This document shows, in pieces, positions 23,963 through 35,500 of a DNA stretch of 64,000 nucleotides. The notes beneath the pieces are model-generated. The model saw nothing but the letters and a program-made list of their open reading frames with translations, ran no database searches and was not told where the DNA came from. Where the stretch lies: contig NC_037094.1 in the NCBI RefSeq assembly GCF_002994745.2, forward strand, positions 19,577,001 through 19,641,000, read 5' to 3'. A program made the position numbers and the translations under genes. Source of the DNA: Rosa chinensis (Eukaryota > Streptophyta > Magnoliopsida > Rosales > Rosaceae). Each line of letters begins with the position of its first letter. Positions within the stretch are counted from its first letter, which is position 1.

Positions 23963-24415
23963 CCCAAACCCTAAAACCCACATCAGTTAGCACAAACACA
24001 GATCTAACCTATTCTCGCATCAGATATAGCCAAAATAATCAAAAACAAAACCCAGAAAACTCCAAACTACAAAACAGACTACTCAACCCAGATTCGGCTA
24101 TCTAAATCCTTAACCACCAACGCGTAGCCAACCATAATCCAACCATCCCACCCAAGGAAATCCCATTCAAACCTCAGAACACACCCATTAAAACCAGCAA
24201 TTATCCCAGAAAATAGCAGAAACAAAAGGCAGAGGAGGGAAATCCAGATACCAACCTCAGTGGTGCAATCTCCGGCACGGTGGTGCACAGTTACGATCGA
24301 CGTCTCTCTGGGAATGGTATACCCAAACTTCGGTAGGCTCCTTCTCCGGTCTCGGACAAACAGTGACTAAGTTTTCAAAATTTTCACAAAGTGTCAAATC
24401 CCCCAGAGTTTCCCC

Positions 24416-24424
24416 CCTTTTATA
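24416..24424 (-). promoter_or_regulatory. TATA box of the antisense gene
   Basis: TATAAAAGG on the minus strand, about 450 bp upstream of the antisense start codon. The intervening sequence looks like a 5' UTR, possibly with an intron starting near 24255 (GAG/GTTGGT). This promoter lies inside the element, separate from the LTR promoter. Confidence 0.55.
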
Positions 24425-24656
24425 TCGGCCCCAACGCGTCCTCAGCCGTCCGCTCCATATCGACATCACTTATTAGCCGTACACGTGTCGTCAGTCTCCA
24501 CTCATTCTCCGGATTGCCCGAGGCGTTATCTCGGTTACGAAACCCACAGTTATTGTCATTAAAGGCTAGAAGACGGACAGGCTTAGCAGACAAACCTACG
24601 CACGCTAACCCGCTATAGGCTCGACACGTGTTAACCACCGGGGGGGCAACTTCGCA

Positions 24657-25345
24657 AACCCCGCCAGCAGAACTTCTCCCTGGTCATTTTCTCAAGCGAC
24701 GAAGTCTCCGCTGAGCGAAACCCCGCCAGCGGAACTTCTCCCTTGTCATTTTCCAAGCGACGAAGTCTCCGCTGAGCGAAACCCCGCCAGCGGAACTTCT
24801 CCCTTGTCGTTTTCTCAAGCGACGAAGTCTCCGCTGAGCGAAACCCCGCCAGCGGAACTTCTCCCTTGTCATTTTCCAAGAGACGAAGTCTCCGCTGAGC
24901 GAAACCCCGCCAGCGGAACTTCTCCCTTGTCATTTTCCAAGAGACGAAGTCTCCGCTGAGCGAAACCCCGCCAGCGGAACTTCTCCCTTGTCGTTTTCTC
25001 AAGCGACGAAGTCTCCGCTGAGCGAAACCCCGCAAGCGGAACTTCTCCCTGGTCATTCTCAAGAGACGAAGTCTCCGCTGAGCGAAACCCCGCCAGCGGA
25101 ACTTCTCCCTTGTCATTTTCTCAAGCGACGAAGTCTCCGCTGAGCGAAACCCCGCCAGCGGAACTTCTCCCTTGTCATTTTCCAAGCGACGAAGTCTCCG
25201 CTGAGCAAAACCCCGCTAGCGGAACTTCTCCCTTGTCATTTTCTAAGAGACGAAGTCTCCGCTGAGCGAAACCTAGCCAGCGGAACTTCTCCCTTGTCAT
25301 TTTCCAAGAGACGAAGTCTCCGCTGAGCAAAGCCCTGCCAGCGGG
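24657..25345. repeat. tandem repeat, about 61 bp x 11
   Basis: Eleven near-identical units of 60-62 bp share the words CCCGCCAGCGGAACTTCTCC and GACGAAGTCTCCGCTGAG. They differ mainly at TTTTCC versus TTTTCTC and AAGCGA versus AAGAGA. The array lies immediately upstream of the antisense promoter. Long open frames across it are a by-product of the repeat and are not called as genes. Confidence 0.95.
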
Positions 25346-25890
25346 ACTTCTCCCTTGCTATCCTGCAAGCGGGGTGTCTTTCGCTACACACCGCTGGCGA
25401 AACCCTTTTTTTTTTTCATCTTGCAAAATACCGCCAGGCACGTCTATCGGACGCTGCTTCCTGCTGCATCCAGCGGGGGGATGTCCGCCAAACGGAAAAT
25501 CCCGAGGCTACGCCTCACTCTGACAACGACCGCTACGCGGCGTTACCGTCAGACCGTCCCTACGGGACACGGGGACTAGTCAAACAGTCTACGACGGCCC
25601 TGATCAGGCACGTTGACCCCCGTCATTTGGGTGCTAAACATTGGGCTCGCTACCCGACACCCACTGCTCCGTGCAGCTCCCCCTCATCAAACAATTTACC
25701 GACCATCCGGAGGTCTATCTTTGCCGGGGAGTGGGGGACTCCCTGGGGGGCCCAGCAGGGGCCCACCCGAAAGGGTACAAAGCGTTTGCTCAGTAAAACC
25801 AACGGTTGACAACGCACTGACGCTAATTATGCTCTTGCAAGTCTAGCGGAGGAAAACGCTTCAAACCGCCGAACAACTCCCCAACCAAGA
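25346..25890. other. gypsy-1 3' untranslated region without a normal polypurine tract
   Basis: GC-rich sequence with no coding homology, ending AACTCCCCAACCAAGA directly at the truncated 3' LTR. The other Tat-type elements here have 25-30 more bases, including a G-rich polypurine tract, at this point. Confidence 0.6.
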
Positions 25891-26396
25891 TGTACATTTG
25901 CAAGCATAATTAGCTATAATGGGCCATGCTCATTGTACCGCTAAAGGTACTAATTCCAACCAAAGGAATGACATGCAGGCACACCGCCAGACGGGCTACA
26001 ACCTCAGCATCGGACCACCTCCAGATCGCCACCGACGCGCCGCCACGCGCCGCGCCAAGATGGCATCAGAAGCTTCTGAAACTGAGAACTGAAGCATATC
26101 AGTCCCACATCGAAAACAAAGACAAGATCAGTCTCTTCCTCACCTATAAAAGGTTCTCTCCTCTCTCCTCATTAATTACGCATTCAATACTCACCTACTG
26201 TTACTTTGTCAACATAAATACATTGACTAACTTAGGCATCGAAGAGTTGAGGACCGCCCAGCGCGGTCTCCCTCTGACGCCCATTGTATTTTATTTGACA
26301 GGTAACGGGAACTACAATAACAACACAAGTATCAATCCGCCCACCGGATCAGCGTTAACTAAAGTCCAGCTACCGCTAGACTTTCAGACATTAACA
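25891..26396 (+). repeat. 3' LTR of gypsy-1, first 10 bp missing
   Basis: 506 bp with five substitutions relative to 14564-15069. It lacks the first ten bases (TGTACATACA) of the 5' copy and is followed by the target duplication CAGAC at 26397-26401. Confidence 0.92.
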
Positions 26397-26401
26397 CAGA
26401 C

Positions 26402-28527
26402 GCATGGGCAACTAAGTGTTGGATTTGAGAGTCCAACAATCATCTACCATTTAATGCCCTTGCTAGGTGATCTCCTCACCGCTAGATTTGTGGATTGTCA
26501 CTTTGATGAGACAGTCTTCCCATCGTTAGAGGGAGATAAGAACACGGATGTTCAGCAGGAATGATAGAAATTGTCTTGGCCTCTCCATCCCCACTAAAGT
26601 GACGAGATCACACAATTTGTTGCAAACATGTCGGCAAGGTAGGACATCTCTAAGAGAGGACGTAGTGCCACCCTAAACGGAGGTAGGCATGGCGCCAACG
26701 CCAAAGAGAATGGCACTCTGGCTTTATAGGCCATGGCCTCAGCTAGGATGCTTGGGAGGCCAGTAGGTTCAAAGGATAATTTGGCATAAACCAATCCTTG
26801 GATCATCGACACTCAAAATCCATCTCATGAGAATCTTCCGAATTATAGTTATCGTTAAGGGACGCTTCAATGTCAGAACCTATTCCTGAGAATATAGAGC
26901 TCTATGAAAATTACACTAGCGTACATGAGACATGGGATAGAAACTCCATCACAATTGATGACGTAGTCATGCATTTCATTGCGCGTGAGTTTGTTTAGTC
27001 CGATGATATCGAACCACGCTCCATTGATGAATGAATGCCAATGTAGAGAAATTGGCCGAAATGGAAAGATGCGATCCAAATTAAGTTGGATTCTTTAACG
27101 AAGAGGAAGGTTTTCGAGCTAGTGATGCCAGCACCTCTTAACATAAAACCTATTGACTAATGGGTCTTCGTTAGAAAGCATGATGAGAAAAAGATATGGT
27201 AATCTCACCTTATGAAGCAAGGCTTCTCACAAAACTCTCTGGAATCGACTATGATGAGACATATTCTCTTGTAATGGATGTTACTGCACTCTACTACCCT
27301 GTAAGTTTGGTAGTTTCCGAATAACTGAACATGCAGCTTACAAACGTGGTCACTACATATCTCTATAGGGATCTAGATATGAAATATACATGAAGGTTCA
27401 TGGTAAACTTCATTTACCTAAACCAAGTGGCTCTAGACCATGGATCACGTTTTACAAATAAGTTGAAATGCTCACTAAAGTGACTACTTGATTGGGAAGG
27501 GATATGCCCACGCATTTCCATAATAAGTTTCAGATTTTATCGTTGTTCATGTTAGACATGATCTTCGTTGGAAGCCTTTAAAGAGTTAAATGAAACCGCT
27601 GAACACTTGAAATCAGAGTTTGGGAGGAAGGATTTTGGGGGAACACTATTATGTCTTGGTTTTGAACTTAAGCATCATGTTGATAGATGCTTAGGCATTT
27701 TGACAAGGTCAAACCTTCAAGCAACCCCATGATCGTCCGTAGTCTTCATCTTGAAAATGATCCTCTTCGTCCAAAGGATAATGACAAAGATGTGCTAGAG
27801 GCAGAAGTGTCTTACTTAAAGTACAATAGGCGCATTATTGTACTTAACTCAATGTACAAGACCGGACATCTCATTTGTCGTGGACTTGTTAGTTAGATAT
27901 AGCTTTGCGCCAACGCGACGCCATTGGATTGGTGTAAAAGATTTCTTTCGATACTTGAGATGTACAATTGATATGGGTTTGTTCTATCCTTATAGAGAGA
28001 AGATGGATTCGGACCCATCACACACAAGAAATGCTACCAACGCTGGCCTACGTTCTCTATCCCCATCCTAAAACAACATGTGTTTTAAAAGGTTTTGCTG
28101 ATGTTGGGTATCTCTCTGACCCACACAAAGGTCATTCCTAAACTAGTTAAGTGTTCACCATGAGGAAGGCCGCGATATCTTGGAGGTTTACAAAATAGAC
28201 TCTAGTCGCTATATCTTAGAACAATGCAGAGATTGTTGCTCTTCATGAAGTGGTTAGTGAATGTATATGGATTGGATCCATAATCACGCATATTCGAATA
28301 ATTGTGGTTTGAAGTCTACCACATATGAGCCTACAAGTATTTAGGATAATGCTGCTTGTTTTAATGAAGCAAGGCTACATCAAATGCGACAACACTAAGC
28401 ATAATTAGCAAGAACATACTCTCCTTAAGATCAAAGTGAACTAGGTTCGATCTAAGGACGGTGTGGCAGACTTGCTCACTAAGTCATTGCCTAAATTCGA
28501 CTTTCGAGAAACATGTTAGTAGCATCG
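26402..28527 (+). pseudogene. copia C integrase C-terminus, RT and RNase H remnant
   Basis: Copia sequence resumes right after gypsy-1: the integrase C-terminal words seen at 5201-5290 in copia A recur at 26405-26530, then RT (about 27150-27620) and RNase H (about 27840-28520). Frameshifts and stops are frequent in every frame. Throughout, it is closest to copia A, which supports one family. The polypurine tract ACACAAGGGGAAG precedes the 3' LTR. Confidence 0.75.
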
Positions 28528-28748
28528 TTTATGGAAGTTATCCGAACTCCCATGACAGTAGTCATCAGGGGCAGATGCAGACATCATAGGAAGATGTCTA
28601 CACGTATGGTCTCGAAATATGAAGGGTGTGTTGTGCTCTTTTTCCCCTTCGACCGAGGTTATTTTTGTCCCACAGGGTTTTTGTTACTTGGTAAGGTTTT
28701 TAATGAGACAACGAGAGGAACACCACGTCTAGGTGACACAAGGGGAAG

Positions 28749-28986
28749 TGTTCAAGTAAATTCAGAATATGTGTCTAGCCCAAACTTTAGGTTACTTGAC
28801 CTAGTGGTAATAGGGTTTTTGAATTAGAGATATTCTCGGAGATATTCATAGATGTCCGATTAATTGTACGATTATGTTTCCTTGTACAACTCTGATTATA
28901 TGTCTTATAATCCTCTATATAAAGAGGCCCCTACTATCAATGAAAGCACGACTCAATTCTCTCTCAAATATCGTTTCCCTAAAACA
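28749..28986 (+). repeat. 3' LTR of copia C
   Basis: 238 bp, the same length as 14171-14408, with about 16 substitutions. It has a TATATAAAG box near 28916. Confidence 0.82.
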
Positions 28987-29171
28987 TTTATCACTTTAGT
29001 TAAGAAAAAAAAAATTCCAACCCTAATTTTAAATCCTTGATCCGTAATTGAACACAAAGATCCAATCCCAAAGATAAAAAATCATGTCCAATTAATTTAC
29101 TCAAGGAAAATTAAAGACTGTAAAGAGTTTTCACCATGCTGATGATTGGTGATTGCAAGCCAATAAACAAC
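28987..29171. other. unassigned AT-rich spacer
   Basis: No gene or repeat recognised between copia C and the next copia fragment. Confidence 0.4.
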
Positions 29172-30053
29172 ATGGTTGAAGTACTACCTATTAAAGAAGG
29201 AGGATATTTGAAATTCAAAGTACTTATTCAAAAGAAGGAAAATGTTTGAAGGCCATAAATACTTGTCACAAGGAGGGAAAGTGCTTAAAAGTAGTTGATC
29301 TTCAAATCTATGAGATATATCATAACGTAAAGACTCTCGATACTTACAGATACAAAATGAAATGAATGAGAATGAAATCAAAGGTGAACAATAATTGTTG
29401 AGAGTGGATCTAGGGTTTGGAAATGAAAGCAGAAAAGAAGGTAGAGAGATTGAAGGAAGAATATGGACTTTGTATTGATAGTACTGAGTGATTATATTTC
29501 TTTCATTACATTGCATTTATATATGAAGCTATAATGACAAGTAGCTTGGGGCCTAAGCATGTGGTTAATGAGCTTAACAGCTCTCTATTTTGCTTAACAA
29601 GCCATTCTTGTTGATCATTCATTACTGGACACATGTCAGAGTCAGTTATAAAATTTATTGAATTTATGGCTGCATTGACTTCCTTCTTCATCTAGCTTAC
29701 ATCTCCCCTCAACCTTATGCTAGGGACCAAGCATAAGGTTGTGGCCTAAGTACTTGAATTGAGGTGAGTCCAAGCCTTTTGTTAAAAAGTTGGCAAGCAG
29801 TTGAAGTAAGGGAAAAAACTAAAGAGATAACTCACCTCTAGCTACCTTTGCTTTGGAGAAATGAATGTCCTCCTCAACATGCTTAACCTTGGAGTTATGA
29901 ATAGGATTTGAAGCTAAAGCTAGAGCTAATACATTGTCACAGTGAAGTGTTGGAGCAAAAGGTAACTTGATAATGAGATCATTAAGTAAATGACGTAACC
30001 AAAGAACCTTGGATGCAGTTTCAACCATGGCCTATGCTCTACCTCAATTGAGG
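29172..30053 (-). mobile_element. copia 3' fragment: RNase H tail plus LTR
   Basis: On the minus strand, 30053-29819 encodes the copia RNase H block (SS-x-E...MVETASKVLWLRHLL, then HCDNVLALALASN and KHVEEDIHF). A G-rich tract (GGTTGAGGGGAGA) and an LTR beginning TGTAAGCTAG at 29701 follow. A minus-strand CATATATAAATGC word near 29515 is a likely TATA box. The LTR's other end is uncertain (about 29172). The rest of the element is missing. Confidence 0.6.
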
Positions 30054-30277
30054 AATGTGACATAGAAGTTTGCTTCTGTGAGGCCTGGAAATTTCAAGTG
30101 CCTCTTCGACTAATTAGTTTTTTAGCACTTCCTTTCACTACCTTAAACAAATCTCTATATATGTATTTTAGACAATCCTTACAAAATTATTATTTACGAA
30201 ATTTGTTATGGCTTACCATTTTACACTTTAAGATAGTATCTCTTTTCTACAGTTGATTTTCTTCACACATTATTTTC

Positions 30278-30425
30278 TAGACTGGCTAGCCAAACCGGAA
30301 GTGCAAATCAACTTTGCCCCTAGATTGTGCAATATGGTGGCCCATTGCCTAGCCAGTCTAGTGTTTGAAGACCATTATAGTTCAGTCTGGAATGACATTA
30401 ATTCCACCAGATTATACTCTTGATG
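30278..30425 (+). pseudogene. LINE RNase H-like fragment
   Basis: A short plus-strand translation (DWLAKPEVQINFAPRLCNM, then VAHCLASL and SSVWND) has the form of the C-terminal RNase H of plant non-LTR retrotransposons. It is only about 50 codons long and ends at a stop, with nothing attributable upstream. I call it a remnant with low certainty. Confidence 0.35.
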
Positions 30426-31308
30426 TTCTCATCACCGACTGTAACATGAGTTGCTAAATGCCATCAATAAAGATAATTGAGTTATTCAAAAAAGTTATCA
30501 ATATTATCCAATATCATTAACCTCTTTCTAGAGAACTCCATCAATATCATTAAGCCCAATTCTCAAAAGTAAATCTTTAAGAAACAACCTTAACCTTTTT
30601 CTGCTAGAGATAGAACAAAATCTCCCCTTTCTTCTGCTATTGAAGCTTCTCTTAGCCCTGTTTATGTCAGCCAATTTTCATGCCTTAGTGCACCTAAATA
30701 AAAGCCTCTTATCGAAAAATGTAATTCATCAAAGTTGTTCATCATCATCTCTTCTATAACTTATCCAAAAACTAGTGTGATCAGATCTGTAATGAAGTCT
30801 GTACATCAATCTGAGTAGAGGTTGCTCAAAATTCAACAGATTTCGAGTTTCAGCTTTTCTTTATCCTCTTTCCTTATCAGGATTCCTCAAATTCCTTTGG
30901 AATTAATTTTATTAAGAGGTACGATCATTGGTCAGTTTATATTTCCTTCTCTCCTTACCACTTTTAGAACTCAATACACTTTATTGAGTATCCTACTCAA
31001 TGAGGTCCTCTTATTTTGCCTTGCATGTTTAACTCGGAAGTGACACTCCTTGATATATGAATGGGCTTTGGCCAAATTTGTCTTATCTCCATCTTTTCCT
31101 ATTGACTTATATAAGGGAACTCATCCATTCGTTTTGAATCTGTGGTGAGTGTTATTTTCTCTCAACTTTGTTCTTAATGTGGTCAATGATACGATTGTTT
31201 GGTTTCTGGTTTCGTATCTATATTCATACAACATGCTCTCATATTGCTTAACTTGTATTTGAGATTTGTGTTTACTTGATCAAACTCCCTGAGTTTTATA
31301 TTAACTGT
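30426..31308. other. unassigned sequence
   Basis: T-rich sequence with short chance frames. A TTATATAAGGG word near 31109 could be a promoter element, but no coding region follows. Confidence 0.35.
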
Positions 31309-31680
31309 TTCAGTGGTCTCGAGAGTAGTCTGGCCCAGCTGAACACGGGTTGTATCGATTTGATACTATCGCTATTGGTCTCAATTATCTGCAAAACAGA
31401 CAAAGGTCATAGGAAAAATTGGGTGTGCCGGCCTTCAATGCTTCGATGCCTAAGTCAGTATCAAGTTAGATAATGATAATGGAAACTAATAGTAAACAGT
31501 TACCTCTTAGGGTTGTTGGAGATGTCCTTAATATAGCAGGTTTGTGGGAGCTTGGTTCCGTTTCTTTTGGTGTGGGATGCTTGGGACCCCCAAGCTTTGG
31601 GAGCTTATCTCGCTGGTGTATAGGCGAAACGAGTCTTGTGCTTCCGATACTTATGCCTATGAGGTATGTGTATACCAACA
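31309..31680 (-). repeat. 3' LTR of gypsy-2 (outer edge uncertain)
   Basis: The inner edge is fixed by the CA-ending word at 31680 and by the same PPT arrangement as at 1922/1923. The outer edge is a guess (TG at 31309); no second LTR survives for comparison. Confidence 0.45.
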
Positions 31681-32130
31681 AGTCCCCCAAGTCCCTGGTC
31701 AAGAGTTCTCTTGGGTGGGGAGTTTGTTACTGGTAAAAGTATCGGAAGTTCAAGGTGAGTTTATGCCACGTGGCTTCCGTACAACCATGACCCCCCCCAG
31801 TCCTCCAAGTCCCTACTTAAGAGGAGTCTTGGCTGGGGTAAGTGAAACCTATTGGTGTTCTACATGGTGTCGTTATCGAGAATCAGTGGTGGGGTTGCAT
31901 GCGTCTTTTAGTGCATAGGCGATGTTCTGGTGACACGTGTGGTGAGCTGATTTGCTTTCGTGTGTGGGAAGACCGGTGTACTGGGAACCGTAATATGTAA
32001 TAATGACCGAGTGGAGAGTAGGTGAGGCGACGACGCATAACCTCTGTAACGTTCAGGGATGTTGGACACGTGGTGAGATTTGGGGTTGTTGTCCTTGCAC
32101 GTCCAACAGTCCCGGCATTCTCGAGGACCT

Positions 32131-32139
32131 TATATAAGG
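32131..32139 (+). promoter_or_regulatory. TATA box of the gypsy-2 antisense gene
   Basis: TATATAAGG on the plus strand, about 430 bp before the first plausible coding exon. It parallels the TATA box at 24416-24424 in gypsy-1. Confidence 0.5.
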
Positions 32140-32539
32140 ACAGAGGAGAGAGGTGGAGGTGGTTACTGTTTCTGCGTTCATACTGGAGCTTGAGAGAAAT
32201 TAGGTGAGGTTGTAGTTGTAGTTGTGTAGAGAGCTTTTGTCTAGATGTGGAGTAATCGTCGCCATTTCTGTGTTTCAATCGGAGGAGTGAACAGGTACAC
32301 TGTCTCTTAACCTTCTTGGTTTATCCGGGGGTATTGGTGTGTGTGTATCTTGTGGGGGGTTGTGCTTCGGGAAAGTGAACTGACAACGGGTTTTGGGCTG
32401 TGTTAGGTCCTGTGAGATTTTGGGGGTTTTGATTGTTCGGTCGAACTGAGTCGCATTTGGTCGCTCTGGATAGGGGTCAGGGTTTTAATTTTTGGGGTGG
32501 AGCTCTGAGGAAGGCAATATCGAAAGGGGACGTGGTTAA

Positions 32540-35500
32540 GGTTCTGAATCGCTTGAAGTATGGAGCGTGAGAATTGCGGTCGCGGTGGGCGAGATGGTTC
32601 CTCTCGTGGAGGCGAGAGGATCCCCCGTGGTGGTGTCTGTGTTTCGGGTGGAGAGGGGGAGGGTGTTTCTCGTAGTTGTGGTGGAGGAGGCCCCCGGGGG
32701 GCTGGTGAGGGTGATTCCCGAGGAGGTGGTAGTGGGGCCCCTCGCGGAGGTATCGTGGGGGGTCCCGAGGGAGTGGAAAGGGTTCCTCTCGAGGAGGCGA
32801 GGCTAGGGTTGAGGGACCCGTGGTGGCCGATGTGCCCGACGAGGAGTAAGAGGCATTGGATATCCCGCGCTCACCTCGTGGGTGATTGCTCCTTGGCGAG
32901 ACACCCATTGATCAACCTGGCCCGAGTATGACGGAAGAGCAAATCGCAGGGTTGAGGGCCACTTGGGTGATTCCGGAGAGCGTCCTGTTGCGCCCATTGA
33001 GGGAAGGTGAAGTCTTTAGTTACCCCCCCCCCCCCCCCGGTTGGGGTGGGCAGGCTTTTATGAGTATCAGCTCAGGTGTGGGTTGATGTTTCCGTTGCCC
33101 GAGGAATTTCAGTATCTGTTGTCCTGCTTGAATATAGCGGTAAGGCAGCTATCGCCCATAGCGTTGAGGCAGATAATGGGTGTATTGCTGTTGCGGAAGT
33201 TGAGCAAGTTGTTGTGTCCAAGTATCGGCGAGTTCAATTCCCTGTTCAAATTGTCGTATTCAACCAAATGAGGCAATAGCGTGCGTGAATTTTAGAATGC
33301 GCGGTCACACCGTTATTGAGGACTTGCCTTCGAACATATATTCTGGCTGGTGGGGATGGCCATGCCTAGTAGGCTATCGGTGGCAGAATCCGAAAATGGC
33401 GTATAGGGCTCCGTGCCGGTTCCAACCCATCTGTGTGTATCGTGAATGTGTTTTGGGGGGTTTTCTTGTCTTTGGTGTATGCTAATAGCCTTTTTGTGCA
33501 TCACAGTGAGGCAAGATGTGAAGTTGACCACGCTAGAGCAGAAGCGTGTGGCGAGGGTGATGGGTGCATTTCTGAGGGGGGCGAAGGGTTTATATCATTT
33601 GTGTAGGCTACCAATCTATGAGAGATTTGGGTTGGGGAGGGCACCGGGTGAGGGATTTTCTCTACACTGATATTGTTTGTTTGCTGCGCAGCCGATATGG
33701 GTTATGGGGTATCGCCACTGATATTGTTTGTTTACTGCGTAGCCGATATGCCAATTGAGACCCCGAGTAAGAGTGATGCTCCATATGCCATTATTGATCC
33801 TGACATCATTATCGAAGGGTTGTTACGAGAATCGCAGATGGCGAGGTGAATTGATGTAGACCTCCTTGATAAGGTGCGTATGACCGATCATCAGGTGAGT
33901 ATGGCATTGCCCGACGACATGTATCTGAGGTTCCCCGATGCCGTCTTGGAGTATCTTAATCAGCGGGTCGAGGAGGCTGGGGCGGAGGGGGGTGAAGTTC
34001 CCGTTGCTCGGGAGCCAGCTCAGGGTGGTCAGGATCAGCCCATGCAGGTAGGCGAGGTGGGTGAGCTTCCCCAAGTGTGTGCTGGCGAGCGCCAGTCCCC
34101 GAGACTCGGGAAACAGAGAGGGAGTCCCCCCAGGTTTCGGTGGGAGGGGAGATTCTTGGCGATAGGGCCTGGGCCTCGGAGCCTACTGTGGAGGTGGAGA
34201 TCTCTGTGGAAGAGTTGTTGGAGGAGGTGGAGCGGCGTCAGAGCGATACCAGTGCTCGGGTTCGCCTGGTGCAAGATGCTGTCTTGGAACAGCTGGAGAC
34301 CTTTTTTTGGCGAGAGCAGTGATCCTGTCTCGCGGGAAGTCATTACTGTGGATAGTGGGGAGGCGGAGGTGACGAGCCAAGCTGTTGGAGAGACAGGGCC
34401 GACGGTCGAGGTGCCCGAATTACAGCCCGAGTTTGGAGAGGGTATAGCCGAAGTTGCCCAAGTTGCCGAGATGGGAGCCCAGGAAGGCTAGCTGGGAGGA
34501 GGCTGAGGAAAAGGACGGCGTCTCAACTTCATCTCGGGAGTCCCCCAATTGGTGTCGCTATTGATACCAGTGGTAGTAAGGGATCTCGAGTGGACAAGGT
34601 GTCGCGCTCGAGATCAGCGAGCTGGGTTAGCGAGGTTCTCGTGATGAGGTTGCCGGGAGTCTCCCGCGTACCCTGGGAGAGATTGGGATCACTAATGGTA
34701 CCATCGTTCATATGGTGGCTGACCTGTGGAACTGTTATCGCAATCACAGTCGTGCGAATGCCGAGGATGAGCGTCTCGGGTATCAGGAGGCTCAGGAGAG
34801 GTTGATGAGGGTATGTCTCACTATGAGTTTACACTATTTTGTTTTGTTCGTGTAAAGGTGTTGACAATGGTATAATGCAGGCTGTGAACTTGAATTATCA
34901 CTCTTCTGTCGAGTTGGTGGCTCATTTTGATGGGGAGATAGCGCGACTTCAGGGGTAGCTGGAAGCCGAGAGGAATCGGGCACACGAGCTTCAGAATGCG
35001 GTAGACTAGGGCCGGGTGGAGCATGAGGATCTTAGGCGAGCCATCGACGATGGGATCACGAAGAGGATGGAGCTGGAACCTGCATTGGCCATAGAAGGGG
35101 CTCGTCGTCAAGAGGTTGAGGATGTCGTCGTTCCGTTGAGGGAAGTGAACCTCGAGTTAACTGGGAAGCTACAGTAGGCGGAGGATGGCCTAAGGTTGGT
35201 AGAGCAGGTTAGGGTTCAGGTGACCGAGGCTGAGGGGAGTCTGCGAGAGTTGGAAAGGCAGGTTCGAGAACGCGATGTTGAGTTGGAGTTTCAAGCTGCG
35301 GCCTTGGAGAGTTTGGCTCCCTATCCGAACCATGTGGTGGACTTGGAAGGGCAGGTTGGGAATCTGCAGAGGGAGGTGGACCGTTTACAGGATGTAGAGC
35401 TGGAGGCAGGCGAGAGGGAGGCTGAGATGGAGCGGTTGAGGAAAGAGTTAGCCGAGGTGCGGGCATGAACAAGTAGCTTAATTGAAGATTCTCTCCGCCT

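Larger units (their letters stand above)
14554..26396 (+). mobile_element. Ty3-gypsy element 1, Tat branch, with antisense gene
   Basis: This is an 11.8-kb element with LTRs at 14554-15069 and 25891-26396 and a perfect target duplication CAGAC (14549-14553, 26397-26401). It has a PBS, gag-PR-RT-RH-aRH-IN in gypsy order (integrase last), and a 5-kb 3' region with an antisense gene and a tandem repeat. The second, archaeal-type RNase H domain and the antisense ORF identify the Tat branch (known examples: Grande, Ogre/Tat). LTRs differ at five substitutions over 506 aligned bases, so insertion was recent. Only one stop and one frameshift break pol. The site lies in copia C integrase sequence. 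Confidence 0.93.
14171..28986 (+). mobile_element. old Ty1-copia element C, internally deleted, host of gypsy-1
   Basis: Two 238-bp LTRs (14171-14408, 28749-28986) in the same orientation bound this unit; they differ at about 16 positions (roughly 7%). The leader after the 5' LTR runs straight into integrase C-terminal sequence near 14520, so gag, protease and the integrase core are missing. Gypsy-1 then interrupts it at 14554-26396, and the copia reading resumes at 26402 through RT and RNase H to the 3' LTR. I see no convincing target duplication (CTTAA left, TTTAT right). Confidence 0.8.

Noticed and set aside
24631..25185. Long minus-strand open frame with repeated Arg-rich peptide
   Set aside because: It is an artefact of the 61-bp tandem array, which stays open by periodicity. 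It has no start context or domain.
24657..25345. CRISPR-like regular repeat
   Set aside because: Units are contiguous with no unique spacers, in a eukaryotic retrotransposon. It is an ordinary tandem repeat.
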